DNA of 64,000 nt, from contig OY101116.1 in the NCBI GenBank assembly GCA_956465555.1, forward strand, positions 2,046,001-2,110,000. The letters are read 5' to 3'. Made by a program: the position numbers and the translations under genes. Below, in pieces: positions 53,168 to 62,776 of this stretch; the stretch's first letter is position 1; each line of letters opens with the position of its first letter. Below the pieces are notes generated by a model that was not told the DNA's origin, did not search any database, and saw nothing but the letters and a program-made list of their open reading frames with translations. This DNA comes from Nitzschia sp. pyKryTriq1 (taxonomy: Eukaryota; Bacillariophyta; Bacillariophyceae; Bacillariales; Bacillariaceae).

Positions 53168-54883
53168 TTACTGAAAAATACCTCCATCTCCGATCAAGGT
53201 TGCACTACCCACCGCATGACCCAGTTGTAGATTCACTTCTTTGCTCATTCCATTGTTATCCGCGTACAACCGTTCAAGTGTCTTTGTCTTGTTAGTTGAG
53301 GCAGTTTGCAAGGCCTCGACAAAGACAGATGCGCCCGCCGATCCGATGCGATTCCCTTCCAAAAACAACTTTCTCCAGGAAGAAACGGCGGTCGCGGCCA
53401 GTGCCGTGGCACCCTCGGGACCAATGTCGTTGGAGCCAAGGTACACTTCCTCGAGCGTGGAAACTTTGGCAATAGCTTCCACACCCTTATCGCCCAGCTT
53501 GGTTCCTTCCAGATACAACACTTTGCAGCACGAATGGTCACGTTCCATGAGCCAGTTGGCTAAAAAGTCCGCTCCTTCGGGCCCAATATCATTATACCGA
53601 AGATCCAAAGACGACACGGTTGACAAGAACGAAGATGGACCGGATAGGACAGTCTGCAGATCATCATGACTCAGACAGTTTCCGCCTAGCCGCAACTGTT
53701 GCAATGAACAATTCTTCGAGTCGACACAGCTCAAGATGGCAGCCAATTCGGTGACTGGCAAGTTCGTGTTGGCTAGATCTAAAGTCACGGCATATTTCAC
53801 CAGTGGAGGAACAATATGCGCAACCTGCTGCAATCGAACAGAACTCAGCGAAAGAGTGTTAATGTTACCTGATGTGTCAAAGGTCGCAATCTTCTTCCAG
53901 TAGCGAGTGTCCTTATCAGGAAAGTTGTTTTCGCTGGCAGGGGATCGTGCAGGGTTGGCAATTGCACCTGGCAAGACATAATCGTCTCCCCAGATGGACA
54001 GGGCACTGGGAGGATCATTGGAGGGTGGTGGCGGTTCCAACCGAGCCTTCAAACGAGGATTGGCATCTCGGAGGGCACGAAGCGCTTGCAAGGTGTCTGC
54101 ATTTATGTTCATCGTATTGGTAGTGGCGCTAGCTGACGCCGCAGAAAAGTCCTCCTCTGGCTGATTGGGTTCTTGTGAGAGGAACCATCCCACGATCGCC
54201 ACACGTTCTCGACGAGTATCAATAACCTCGTGAGGACATTGATCAGACCGAAACAAAACTAAAGTCCCAGCCCTGGGTTGCACGTCAATGAAATTCGGCA
54301 ACTCTCCAGCTGGCAAGTTATCGTCACCCGAATCGCGGTGGATGCGCAACTGCCCGCCATCCTGCTGCTTCCAGTCTTTGTCGTTCAAGTACAGGAGCAA
54401 ACTGTATTTTCTCCAGTTGGATACCGAGCCAGGCTCGGCATCACGATGCCTACGGTAGTATCCCCCTTGTGGATAGTACGCGTACATAAGTTCTTCGGTA
54501 TCCGTGTCCAATGCGGGGATATTCTTAGTCAGTGGACCTTGCTTGACGACGTCATTGGTTTGGAGCTCTGTTTTGAGCTGATCCAAGACGTTGTAGAGGT
54601 TTGACCGAGCCTTGCTGCTTTGAGGCAGCTGCCCATCGGCTAAGCGCCCGATAAAACATGTTTCAGAATACCGAATATCACGAAAGGGAGTATTCTCATC
54701 TTGAACCATGCCGTCGTGTCCGATTTTAGCGACCTGGAATTTGCCGACTTGGCGAAGATCTTGCACATCTTGTCGCAGGCTCTCGTACAGATCGTTTGGC
54801 AAAAAGTCTTCCACTACCACAAATCCATTTTCGGCAAGATGCTTTAAATCAGAGGGTTGGATGAATGCTTGTGGTGAGCTCAT
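53168..54883 (-). CDS. PHD/P4H-like prolyl hydroxylase fused to leucine-rich repeats
   Basis: Single exon, 571 aa, no signal peptide, so probably cytosolic or nuclear. Residues ~10-250 form a 2-oxoglutarate/Fe(II) oxygenase of the EGLN (HIF prolyl hydroxylase)/P4H type. The His and Asp ligands are in YYRRHRDAEPGS, LLLYLNDKDW follows, and the distal His and 2-oxoglutarate Arg are in CPHEVIDTRRERVAIVGWF. An unstructured linker leads to about six ribonuclease-inhibitor-type leucine-rich repeats (LQQLRLGGNCLS, VSSLDLRYNDIGPEGA, CKVLYLEGTKLGDKG, LEEVYLGSNDIGPEGA, WRKLFLEGNRIGSAGA). The LRR half likely selects a protein partner for hydroxylation; that is inference. The two halves are on one uninterrupted exon, so the fusion is not an assembly artefact of splicing. 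Confidence 0.88.
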   Translation of the reverse strand: MSSPQAFIQPSDLKHLAENGFVVVEDFLPNDLYESLRQDVQDLRQVGKFQVAKIGHDGMVQDENTPFRDIRYSETCFIGRLADGQLPQSSKARSNLYNVLDQLKTELQTNDVVKQGPLTKNIPALDTDTEELMYAYYPQGGYYRRHRDAEPGSVSNWRKYSLLLYLNDKDWKQQDGGQLRIHRDSGDDNLPAGELPNFIDVQPRAGTLVLFRSDQCPHEVIDTRRERVAIVGWFLSQEPNQPEEDFSAASASATTNTMNINADTLQALRALRDANPRLKARLEPPPPSNDPPSALSIWGDDYVLPGAIANPARSPASENNFPDKDTRYWKKIATFDTSGNINTLSLSSVRLQQVAHIVPPLVKYAVTLDLANTNLPVTELAAILSCVDSKNCSLQQLRLGGNCLSHDDLQTVLSGPSSFLSTVSSLDLRYNDIGPEGADFLANWLMERDHSCCKVLYLEGTKLGDKGVEAIAKVSTLEEVYLGSNDIGPEGATALAATAVSSWRKLFLEGNRIGSAGASVFVEALQTASTNKTKTLERLYADNNGMSKEVNLQLGHAVGSATLIGDGGIFQ

Positions 54884-55434
54884 GGTGGTTTTTATTGCTT
54901 CCTTTCAACTATTTTTTAAAAAAGAGGTATAATAGAATCATTGTAATTCGTCGTTTCATCTTTGCGGGCTTCGTGGTTTCTCGTTTCTCTAGCGTCTTTT
55001 CAATCGGCAGAGGCCCGCGCGTCCGTCGCTGGGATTTGCGCTCGAAACGCGTCTCCGACCCTATCGACTGTGGAAAATTATGAGTTTCTACTAGTACCTG
55101 TATACACTACTGGTATGCAACCTTCTCATCTCATCTCATCTCATTTGTTTTGTCTCCGTCCCACCTCTAACCTCAAAGTTGAAAGTAGAGAGGGGGCGAT
55201 TTATACGAAGAAAATAGTTCTATTACCTGTATTCCTAAAGCGGTGAAAAAGTGCACTGTCTAAGATACCAACTACATCACGTACCTTGACAGTCGAGAGG
55301 CAATGAATGAATCATCTCTGGTTCATTGATTTTTCTAGTACAATACGAAGTAGGTCACCCCATGCACTCATGGGTCACCCTTTCCGGCATTTTCAAGAAC
55401 AATCATCACAGTTTGTCCTCCTCGTTGTAATTCT
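54884..55434. other. Intergenic, short CTCAT repeat
   Basis: It holds (CTCAT)4 at 55125-55144 and otherwise unremarkable DNA: promoter of the PHD-LRR gene and 3' region of the methyltransferase gene. Confidence 0.6.
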
Positions 55435-56823
55435 CTATCGATTGTGTGTCGCGTGTTTCACCAGCAGTTGATTGTGAATGAAGGAAATATGTTCTGGGGT
55501 CATCCCACAGCATCCTCCCACAAGTTTCACACCAAGATCGTCTGATGTCCATACTTTCACAAATTCGCTCCAATAGTGTCCTTCGTCCAAATCCTGTCGA
55601 AAGGGCTGTGCCGCTTCTGACCCCACCAAACTCCACTGGGGGTCCACCGTTGTGAGTCGATTCGCATAGGCACCCAAAAGTACCTTGGATTTCTTCAATC
55701 TACTGGAAAGTTCTATATTTGCAGCGATACGGGCGAGTGCAATCGTGATGGCTTCGGGTTCACAGCAATTGAAGAGAATAGCCAGCACTATTATTTCATT
55801 CACATCGTGTATAGATAGTGTCGTTGTGGAGTAAAAATAATGAGAACCAACAACAAGAAATACTGGCTCCTCGCGGCAGTCCTTGCACACACCATCTACG
55901 CAGCATCAACGAAAGACACACGCGAACTTACAATCCAGTTTCTTCTCTTGAGTATACTCCAACAATTTGTACAAACATTCTGTGACGACTTGACCATCTC
56001 GTAAATTGCCTTTGGAATCCAGAGTGTAGGAAACCATCACGGGAAGTGGAGACGTCGTCGTCGTCAATGCAGCAACCGCATCTAATGCTTGAGACGATTC
56101 TTCCCAACAGGACATGGTTTCGGCCAAAAAGGCATCGACATATGGCTCCAAGGCGCGACAGGCCACTCCATACTCTTCGACTCCTTCTGCATGATTGGAT
56201 CGAATCAAATCGGGTCGATACGACTCGACCAAGGGACCCAAGGATCCCAGCACAAATGCCGCCGGCTTTGCTGGATGTTTCGAGACTGCTCGACGAGCAA
56301 TTTCTCCTGCTATAGCAATATAACGACTTCGTTCTTTATCGTCTGTAAATCCCACACCTGGAACAATGCCATAGGAATTAGTAGTAATGGCTCGGGCACC
56401 GGCTTGCAAGAAGGAAGAGTGGACTTGTTCCAGGATGGTGTGGTATTGTGAATGGACTATCGCCGTGGCACTCCACATTTTACGATCATCGGGAACCCCT
56501 CGTCGAAACAGCTCTTCGCCGGTACCTCCATCTAGCAAGAAGATGCTGTCTTCACCGTTGTCGCCTATCGTACGGAGAGCCTCCTGGAGGGATGATCGTT
56601 TCTTCTTATTCGCTGGAACGACTGCTTCATGGCTGCTGCTACTGCTGCTGCTACTGGTGCTTCGATCCTCGTTGTTCGAAGAAAACGACGAGGCCATGGA
56701 TACGGAACGAGAAAGAAGGAATGGCCGTTGTTGTTGACTAGAAGTACTCGTATAACGTAGATTACTCGTACCAACAGCTTGAATGAGGACCCGAGTCGTT
56801 GTCCAGACGATGGATGGTCTCAT
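55435..56823 (-). CDS. HMT: Homocysteine S-methyltransferase
   Basis: Two exons (56823-55932, 55787-55435), 414 aa; the intron splits a Leu codon. The N-terminal ~85 residues are Ser/Arg-rich and look like a presequence. The catalytic barrel shows FLLDGGTGEELFRRG, ITTNSYGIVPG, GSLGPLVESYRPD and MVSYTLDSKGNLRDG. The zinc-binding cysteines are in LFNCCEPEAITIAL and VGGCCGMTPEHI. It transfers a methyl group, usually from S-methylmethionine or S-adenosylmethionine, to homocysteine, yielding methionine. Near-identity of the motifs to the pfam family makes the call firm; the methyl donor is not decided. Confidence 0.92.
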
Positions 56824-57523
56824 GATGTTGCTGGGTTGTGAATGATGAATAGACTAGCGGTACGGAGTAATAAGCGCCATTACTCGTATCTTTTCTGGTG
56901 CCCCTCGCTTGGATTTTTGTGTGGATCTTTTTCGGACCGTTTCCATTCGAATGAGTCGTCCAGCTCTTTGGCCTATGGAAGGCCATTAGATTAGGCTTTT
57001 CAATACTCTGAGTAGGCTGTTATTTACGCCAAGGTACTATAATAAGGCGCGGCAACAAGCGGCAACAAAAATCCGGACCCCGGCAACACAACATCTGGCC
57101 GTCGCTACACCAACTACGTTCTTTCTCCAGACTATTGACTCCTCGGATCGTGAATCAAACTCATGGCGGGCGCGCCGTCAAAATCGAGAAGCCTGCATCC
57201 TGCCTGCATGGAAAGCCGAACAAAACGCCGGCCAACGGCCAACGAGCAACGCTGTCACCGTCTGCGAGGAGGAAGGAAGAAGGAAGAAGGAATGAAAGAG
57301 TAAGGAGGTCGTCAGAGAGTAATAGAGTGAAAAAGCTTCTCAACTCATTTCAACGACACTCGTTCATTATTCATCGCCGTTGTCGGTCTCAAACTAAACG
57401 CCTTTTCGAGTTTCTGGATAAAGAACTGGAGTTGCCTGTGGTTGTTGGCTGTGACCAAGGCAACGAAACGAAACGAAACGTCGAGCAGGCGGCCACAGTC
57501 AGTCAGACAGTCAGTGTACTTGT
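56824..57523. other. Divergent promoter region
   Basis: Between the methyltransferase (-) and JmjC-like (+) genes. It has three CGGCAACA units at about 57050-57090. A 136-codon open frame from 57135 overlapping the next start is judged spurious. Confidence 0.55.
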
Positions 57524-58873
57524 ATGGCAGTACACCGTAAGATGATCCCTCGACAGATTGCTTCCGCATTGCTGGGAATCTGCGGTCTCTTTTTTGTCTC
57601 TTGCTGTTTCCTACAAGGACTCATAAACCAGTTGGATGGTAGTGGTACACGTAGGAAGGGTGTCCTACTTCGCCACGTCTTGGAACAAGGTGGACGCCCG
57701 CATCCACCCTATGGAAAACTTCCACTCCGAAGTCGTTCTTCGCCGATAGCGGCAGGGGCAGCACCAGGAAGCAGCGGTACCAGCTTGAGATCGAAATACG
57801 AATCCCGCTTGGATCCCTCTGTCATTGAACCCACTGTTCAGGCCATGCGAATACCGGAGTTGCCGTCAGCCATGGATGACGGTCGTCTTTCCTACGATAT
57901 TCGTCGATGCCCGGATGTCATTCCACCCGAATATCCGGTCCACTGGAATGCCATTGACGTTCTTTCCAACTGGAATCCAGACACTACGACTCTACCGTCC
58001 AAAATATATCAAGGCCTGTGTGCTTTAGACTGGAGTGATCCAGCGCAACGACAGCTGGCCTATGCGTATCGAGAGGCTGAAAAACCTTTTCTACTTCATA
58101 ATCACCCCGAATTATGGAAGACGGCCGAACGGTGGTCGCATTATGACTATCTACACGAGCTACTGGGAGGCGAGGACTCTAGGTATCGGAATGAACATTC
58201 CAAAGATAACCACATGCCCTACTGGAAACTTCGAGGCCCTCAACGAGCACCACCTGGATGGGTAGCCCCGACCGAAAATGTCGAACTGACGTATCCGGAT
58301 TGGTATTCCAAAGCGATGCAACTGGAACAACAACAACATCCTGACAACAACAAAAATATTACCAATGCAGAGCATTGGTACTTTCGATTGAATGGAGCAT
58401 ATGACGTGGAGAATACTTTTTTGTATGACGAATTACCCATTTTCTCGCCGACGCGGAAAAGCTTCTTCATGCCAGAGGTAGAAGCCCAGCGGGGGATCAA
58501 TTGCCGATTCGGATCCAAGGGGATAATTGCCGAAACTCATTACGATTTTTCTCGAAACTTTATCATTATACTCAAAGGGCAAAAACGATATGTACTGGCT
58601 CACCCAAACCAGTGCCAAAATCTCGAGTTGCATCCTCCCGGACACCCCAGTGCCCGACATTCCAAAGTTGACTGGTCCAATCCTGAAGAGTGGCATACGG
58701 GGAGATTTCCTCAAGCTCAAGTCAATGAGGTGATCTTACAAGCCGGGGATGCGCTGTATCTACCAACTTCGTGGTTTCACTTTATCGTCTCGCTCAATCT
58801 CAACTATCAATGCAATGCTCGAAGTGGAGTGACCTACGAGAACTATGACGCAATCACGGATTGTGGATTCTAA
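57524..58873 (+). CDS. Membrane-anchored cupin/JmjC-type oxygenase
   Basis: Single exon, 449 aa. A signal-anchor (ASALLGICGLFFVSCCFLQGLI) follows a basic N-terminus, predicting a type II protein with a lumenal catalytic domain. The C-terminal ~150 residues are a cupin_8/JmjC barrel. HxD is in AETHYDFSRNFI, followed by LKGQKRYVLAHPNQ, and the distal His is in LPTSWFHFIVSL, with ALYLPTSW just before. Related enzymes hydroxylate protein side chains or act on small molecules. The middle region has no recognised domain. An upstream Met is at the start; the third codon after the KMIPR Met is an alternative. Confidence 0.85.
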   Translation: MAVHRKMIPRQIASALLGICGLFFVSCCFLQGLINQLDGSGTRRKGVLLRHVLEQGGRPHPPYGKLPLRSRSSPIAAGAAPGSSGTSLRSKYESRLDPSVIEPTVQAMRIPELPSAMDDGRLSYDIRRCPDVIPPEYPVHWNAIDVLSNWNPDTTTLPSKIYQGLCALDWSDPAQRQLAYAYREAEKPFLLHNHPELWKTAERWSHYDYLHELLGGEDSRYRNEHSKDNHMPYWKLRGPQRAPPGWVAPTENVELTYPDWYSKAMQLEQQQHPDNNKNITNAEHWYFRLNGAYDVENTFLYDELPIFSPTRKSFFMPEVEAQRGINCRFGSKGIIAETHYDFSRNFIIILKGQKRYVLAHPNQCQNLELHPPGHPSARHSKVDWSNPEEWHTGRFPQAQVNEVILQAGDALYLPTSWFHFIVSLNLNYQCNARSGVTYENYDAITDCGF

Positions 58874-59192
58874 TCATCATACATACAGAGGGGGGAATGG
58901 GGGATGGAATAATGCCTATTTTGTGGAAGATGTTGCTGTACACTAGCTTCCATGGACGTGGAACTAATAGTTCTCATCTCGAACCTTGGCTCCAACCGAA
59001 CCTTTGAACACGATGGACTTTCGTAGAATATCGAGCTTCAGTAGTACACAAGTAGACTAGAAGCAGAAGGAGTAGCAGGCGACAATAGATTAAAAAATGA
59101 TCAAATAATGCCTTGATCTAATAGCTAGTCTTACGAGTACCGTTAGTATTTTGCCGTGGAGTACAAGTACTGTATTTTGTTTGGATGTTCAT
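58874..59192. other. Convergent 3' region
   Basis: The 3' ends of the JmjC-like (+) and carboxypeptidase (-) genes face each other here. Only short GTAC words (about 59135-59175). No gene seen. Confidence 0.5.
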
Positions 59193-61669
59193 TTATAGCG
59201 TGAGCATCGTGATTGACCATGCGGAAAACAGCGCAAGAAGTGACACAACAACTGAAACACCCAAAGACTCGGATGCCGCACTACTGCTTGAAGCACCAGC
59301 ATCCGATGATACTTCTGGATCGGAGCCTCGCTCTTTTGATGGCGCTATCGTACCTTCTCCTGTATTCATATAGTAGCAGAGTTTTGGTGAGACCCGGTGG
59401 AGAGATGCTCACCCGAAACAACAACAATTAACTACCAACGAATGTCTTACCTTGACTGTCAGCAATCCTCGAATTCAGGCTGGGTGTTGTTGTTTCCATT
59501 GTGGGCTCGCTCGTCCGAACGAAAATAGGAATATCCGATGAAAAGATGGAAGGAGAACCAGTCGGTACATCTTGCACTGTCACTGTCACGGCAATCGCCG
59601 AAAGGGGCCCTTGAAAGCCGTCCGTATCGATAGCGATAAAGTAAAAGACATGCCGTCCGGCAATGGGTTGAGATCGCGATTGCCAAAGGGCCTCCAATGT
59701 TTCCCAATTCCAAGTAAACTCGCCCATTCCATTCTGATCCAACTGGTTTCCATCCAGTGTCCAATCCGCTGGCAAGACGTCGCTCACATCCGTAGCCCCA
59801 TAAGGATGTTGATCGACAAAGATTAGAACGGATTGGACGTCTTGAGCCGCCAGACTGTAGACAATGTTGGAAAAGACACTGTCCGAGGCTTGAAATGATA
59901 CCGTCAGGGCCTGTTCTGGCACCAGCACCTCGGTATTCAAAGAGATGTCGACAACATCGGGTCCTTTCGACATGCGGTAAGGAAGACGAGCCAATTTGGC
60001 CGCATACGTCAAAGCAGCTAGATTGGGTTCCAAGATCTCCTGTTCGAAGGTGTCGCAATCTTGATGAAAGTTCGTACCCAATTCCCAAGTCATTCCTGCC
60101 GCTCCCAGCGTGGAATATGCCCAATCGTCTGTGGCGCCCGACGCGGCACCTGCGTAACTAACTCCAGGTCCTTCGACCGAATAACCCGTAAAATGACTGA
60201 ATTTGCGAGTCATAGCATCCAATCCATCGTGATTGGGCGTAGCCAGATTCTCAAAGCCCCACGGCTGCCGGTAGAAAGTGAGACAAAGAGAATGGGATGA
60301 GCGATGGAGCACACAAACGTCCAACGGCAATCAATCCTTCGCACCAACATGTAATACTCACGTAGATATAATAGTTTCCCCAAGAATGAATATCCAAAAA
60401 GATCCCCGAGGTACTGCTTTCATTGTATCCAATGGCAACATCGCTGTTAAAGTTGGTGGGTACTACTCGTTGCGACTCGGCAAAGATGCTTTTCCCCAAT
60501 TCTACCACTGCTTGAGTCTCTGGTTCGCTTCCAGCTGCACTCCCACGGAAGGTCTGAAGACATGGTCTATCTGTAGATCCATCATCTCGACCCCATCGAA
60601 AGGGAAAGTTCCGATTTAGATCCACGCCGAATTGATCTTCTCGACAACTGGCAGAGCCGTCAGCTTGAGCATTCAAATTCTTGCGGCGATACATTTGAGT
60701 CGTTTCGGCTAACACTCGTCCGTCAGGGTTGACATAGGGGATCCAATAAATGTCGGTAGATTCGAGGATCACTTCAAGCTCCAAATTGTCAGGATCCAAA
60801 AAGGAATGAATCCAATGGCGTACCATTTCGGGTGGGGCGTATTCTCGAGGATGAATACCGGTCACGATCATCATGGGGACTTTGGTAGACAAAGTGGATG
60901 TGGCCGATGAGAGTTTCAAAGCGTATATATCGTGACCCTCAGAATCCGACTGTGTTTTGAGATATGAATCTCCAATATCTATCAATTCCAACTTGAGGTG
61001 AGAGTAGTTGGATTGGCCATCAACCAGTGCTTGAAGGTACTCCATAGCTCCCGCATAATCTAAATAACACTGAAAGCCAGAAATCCGACCGTATCCAACA
61101 GAAAAGATTTCCGTCAGCTCTTTAGTACTATAGAAAAGCTCCAAGGCATCACGGTCTTGTTGATTTTGATCTTGTTCTTCTCTTCGTCGCCGTTGTGGGC
61201 CCAACACGATAGCTTCCGTAGCATCGGCATCATAAAGCAGAGGGGAAAATGAAGAAGAGAAGTGGCGCTGGAAGTAGTCTAGCTCGTTGGAAGAGTGGAA
61301 CATTGCTTGAATGCAACATCTAGTCGACTCTTCAGTGGGACAATCGACATGCAGTAAATCCATTTCGGCGATTCTCTCTTTATGAAATGGATTAGTGAGG
61401 AGATCGGCTCGATCGACGTGTATTGAATACACAGACGGAAAGTTGTGGCTGTTGAAAGAGTGAAAAGTGGAGTTGTTGACTTGGTCTATCTGAGGTGTGC
61501 GAAGCCGGCGCTTGGTTTCACTCAGTGAAGAATCGATGGAAGTTTGCATGGACTCCGATGCCGCGATTGTTAAAAAGAGGCACGTCGGTGTTAACGCCCG
61601 CCGTAATTTAAGTGTTCTTTGTGCCTTGGTGCAATTTGTTCTTCGTGGTAGTGTCTTATCGGAATTCAT
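59193..61669 (-). CDS. M14 zinc carboxypeptidase with C-terminal membrane/GPI-like anchor
   Basis: Three exons (61669-60362, 60264-59451, 59359-59193), 762 aa. A basic, hydrophobic N-terminus (TLKLRRALTPTCLFLTIAAS) acts as a signal. The zinc ligands are His and Glu of GIHPREYAPPE and the distal His of LDIHSWGNYY; the catalytic Glu is in TWELGTNF in exon 2. YVNPDGR, DLNRNFPFRWG and SEPETQAV complete the family set. Exon 2 continues into a beta-sandwich-like region. Exon 3, unseen if reading stops at the unspliced stop (59428), adds a Ser-rich stalk and ends ESLGVSVVVSLLALF plus a short hydrophobic terminus, as in GPI or tail anchors. It trims C-terminal residues of peptides outside the cell or in the secretory lumen. 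Confidence 0.87.
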
Positions 61670-62776
61670 CTTCCTTTCGTTGCTCGCCTTGTCGAAAGGA
61701 GACAAAGAACAGTTCAAAATGAATGGAAAGAGCAAACCAATTGACACCCGAAGAAGTGCAACAGCGAAGAGGAAGTTTCGAGTTTGAGTGCCGGTACTGT
61801 ACCGGTACAAGATACAAGTACGCGCTGATATCGGTACAAGTATGTATGCTTCGTGTCAATAATTCGTATTTCACTTCGCCACCGATCATCTGGTCCAATA
61901 AAAACGCAACGGCTTCCGCGTAATTATTTTCGTCTTCTCATGATCAAACAAGCCGACAGCCTCGGCAAAAATCAATTTCCAATTATACAAAAACGTATAC
62001 AAACAAGATGGGGAACAATATGTCTCTCAGAGATAGAGACACCGCGCGCGCCATACAGTATGTAATTACGAGCAAGCCATAATATTATTATTACCTCTTG
62101 TTGCTGTACGAGTAGCAGTCTGTGGAAAGCCATCCATACAATAGCCTGGCTAGACAAAATTGCACGACCCAACCGACAAAAATATCCACCATGGACAGAC
62201 TGTACTCGTAGGATTGAAATCAATACAGGTAGATCCGGGTGCCACCTGTACCTCTGTCTGCGCCCCAAAACGAAGGGAAATTGCGTCTGGTGCGATGATT
62301 CAAGGCTAGACTCTAGCAGGCGGGTGGGCGTGGGGGGGGTACCATCGGGGTACGCTCACAGGAGGGTACAGCGAGACACTCGCCGCTCTCTCTCTAGTAG
62401 ACAAAGATACTACTGTAAGTATGTACCGGTAGTGTACATGCATACAGTATTTTCAGTTCCCTCTCCCCCATTTTCTCCCCCATCCACCGCAATCACCCCT
62501 TTTTAGTCACGATTCGACGACGACGACTGACTGATTTGCATGCACAAAAAACAAAGAACACCAAAAGCATACCGGTGTACCAGTACGGTACCGGTATACC
62601 GGTAGAGCACGATCAAACATCAAACCCATCACCTTTCAACATCGCATCACCATCTCACACCATCCATCATCGTCAACTTTTAAAATTGCCAGCAAGCGTC
62701 AAAAAAGCAGGAAAGCAAACACCAATAACATCGACTCTTCTTCGATGCAAAGGGGTAACGAGAGACTCAGAAGACA
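61670..62776. other. Divergent promoter region with GTAC repeats
   Basis: Between the carboxypeptidase (-) and the last gene (+). GTAC words at 61790-61840 and 62415-62605, and a G-rich run (G8) near 62330-62340. No gene seen. Confidence 0.6.

Noticed and set aside
57135-57545. 136-codon frame overlapping the JmjC-like start
   Set aside because: Arg/Ser-rich with no domain; overlaps the supported gene in another frame.
59428-59450. Short GKTFVGS ending of the carboxypeptidase
   Set aside because: It results from reading into intron 2; the in-frame splice to 59359 gives a coherent stalk and anchor instead.
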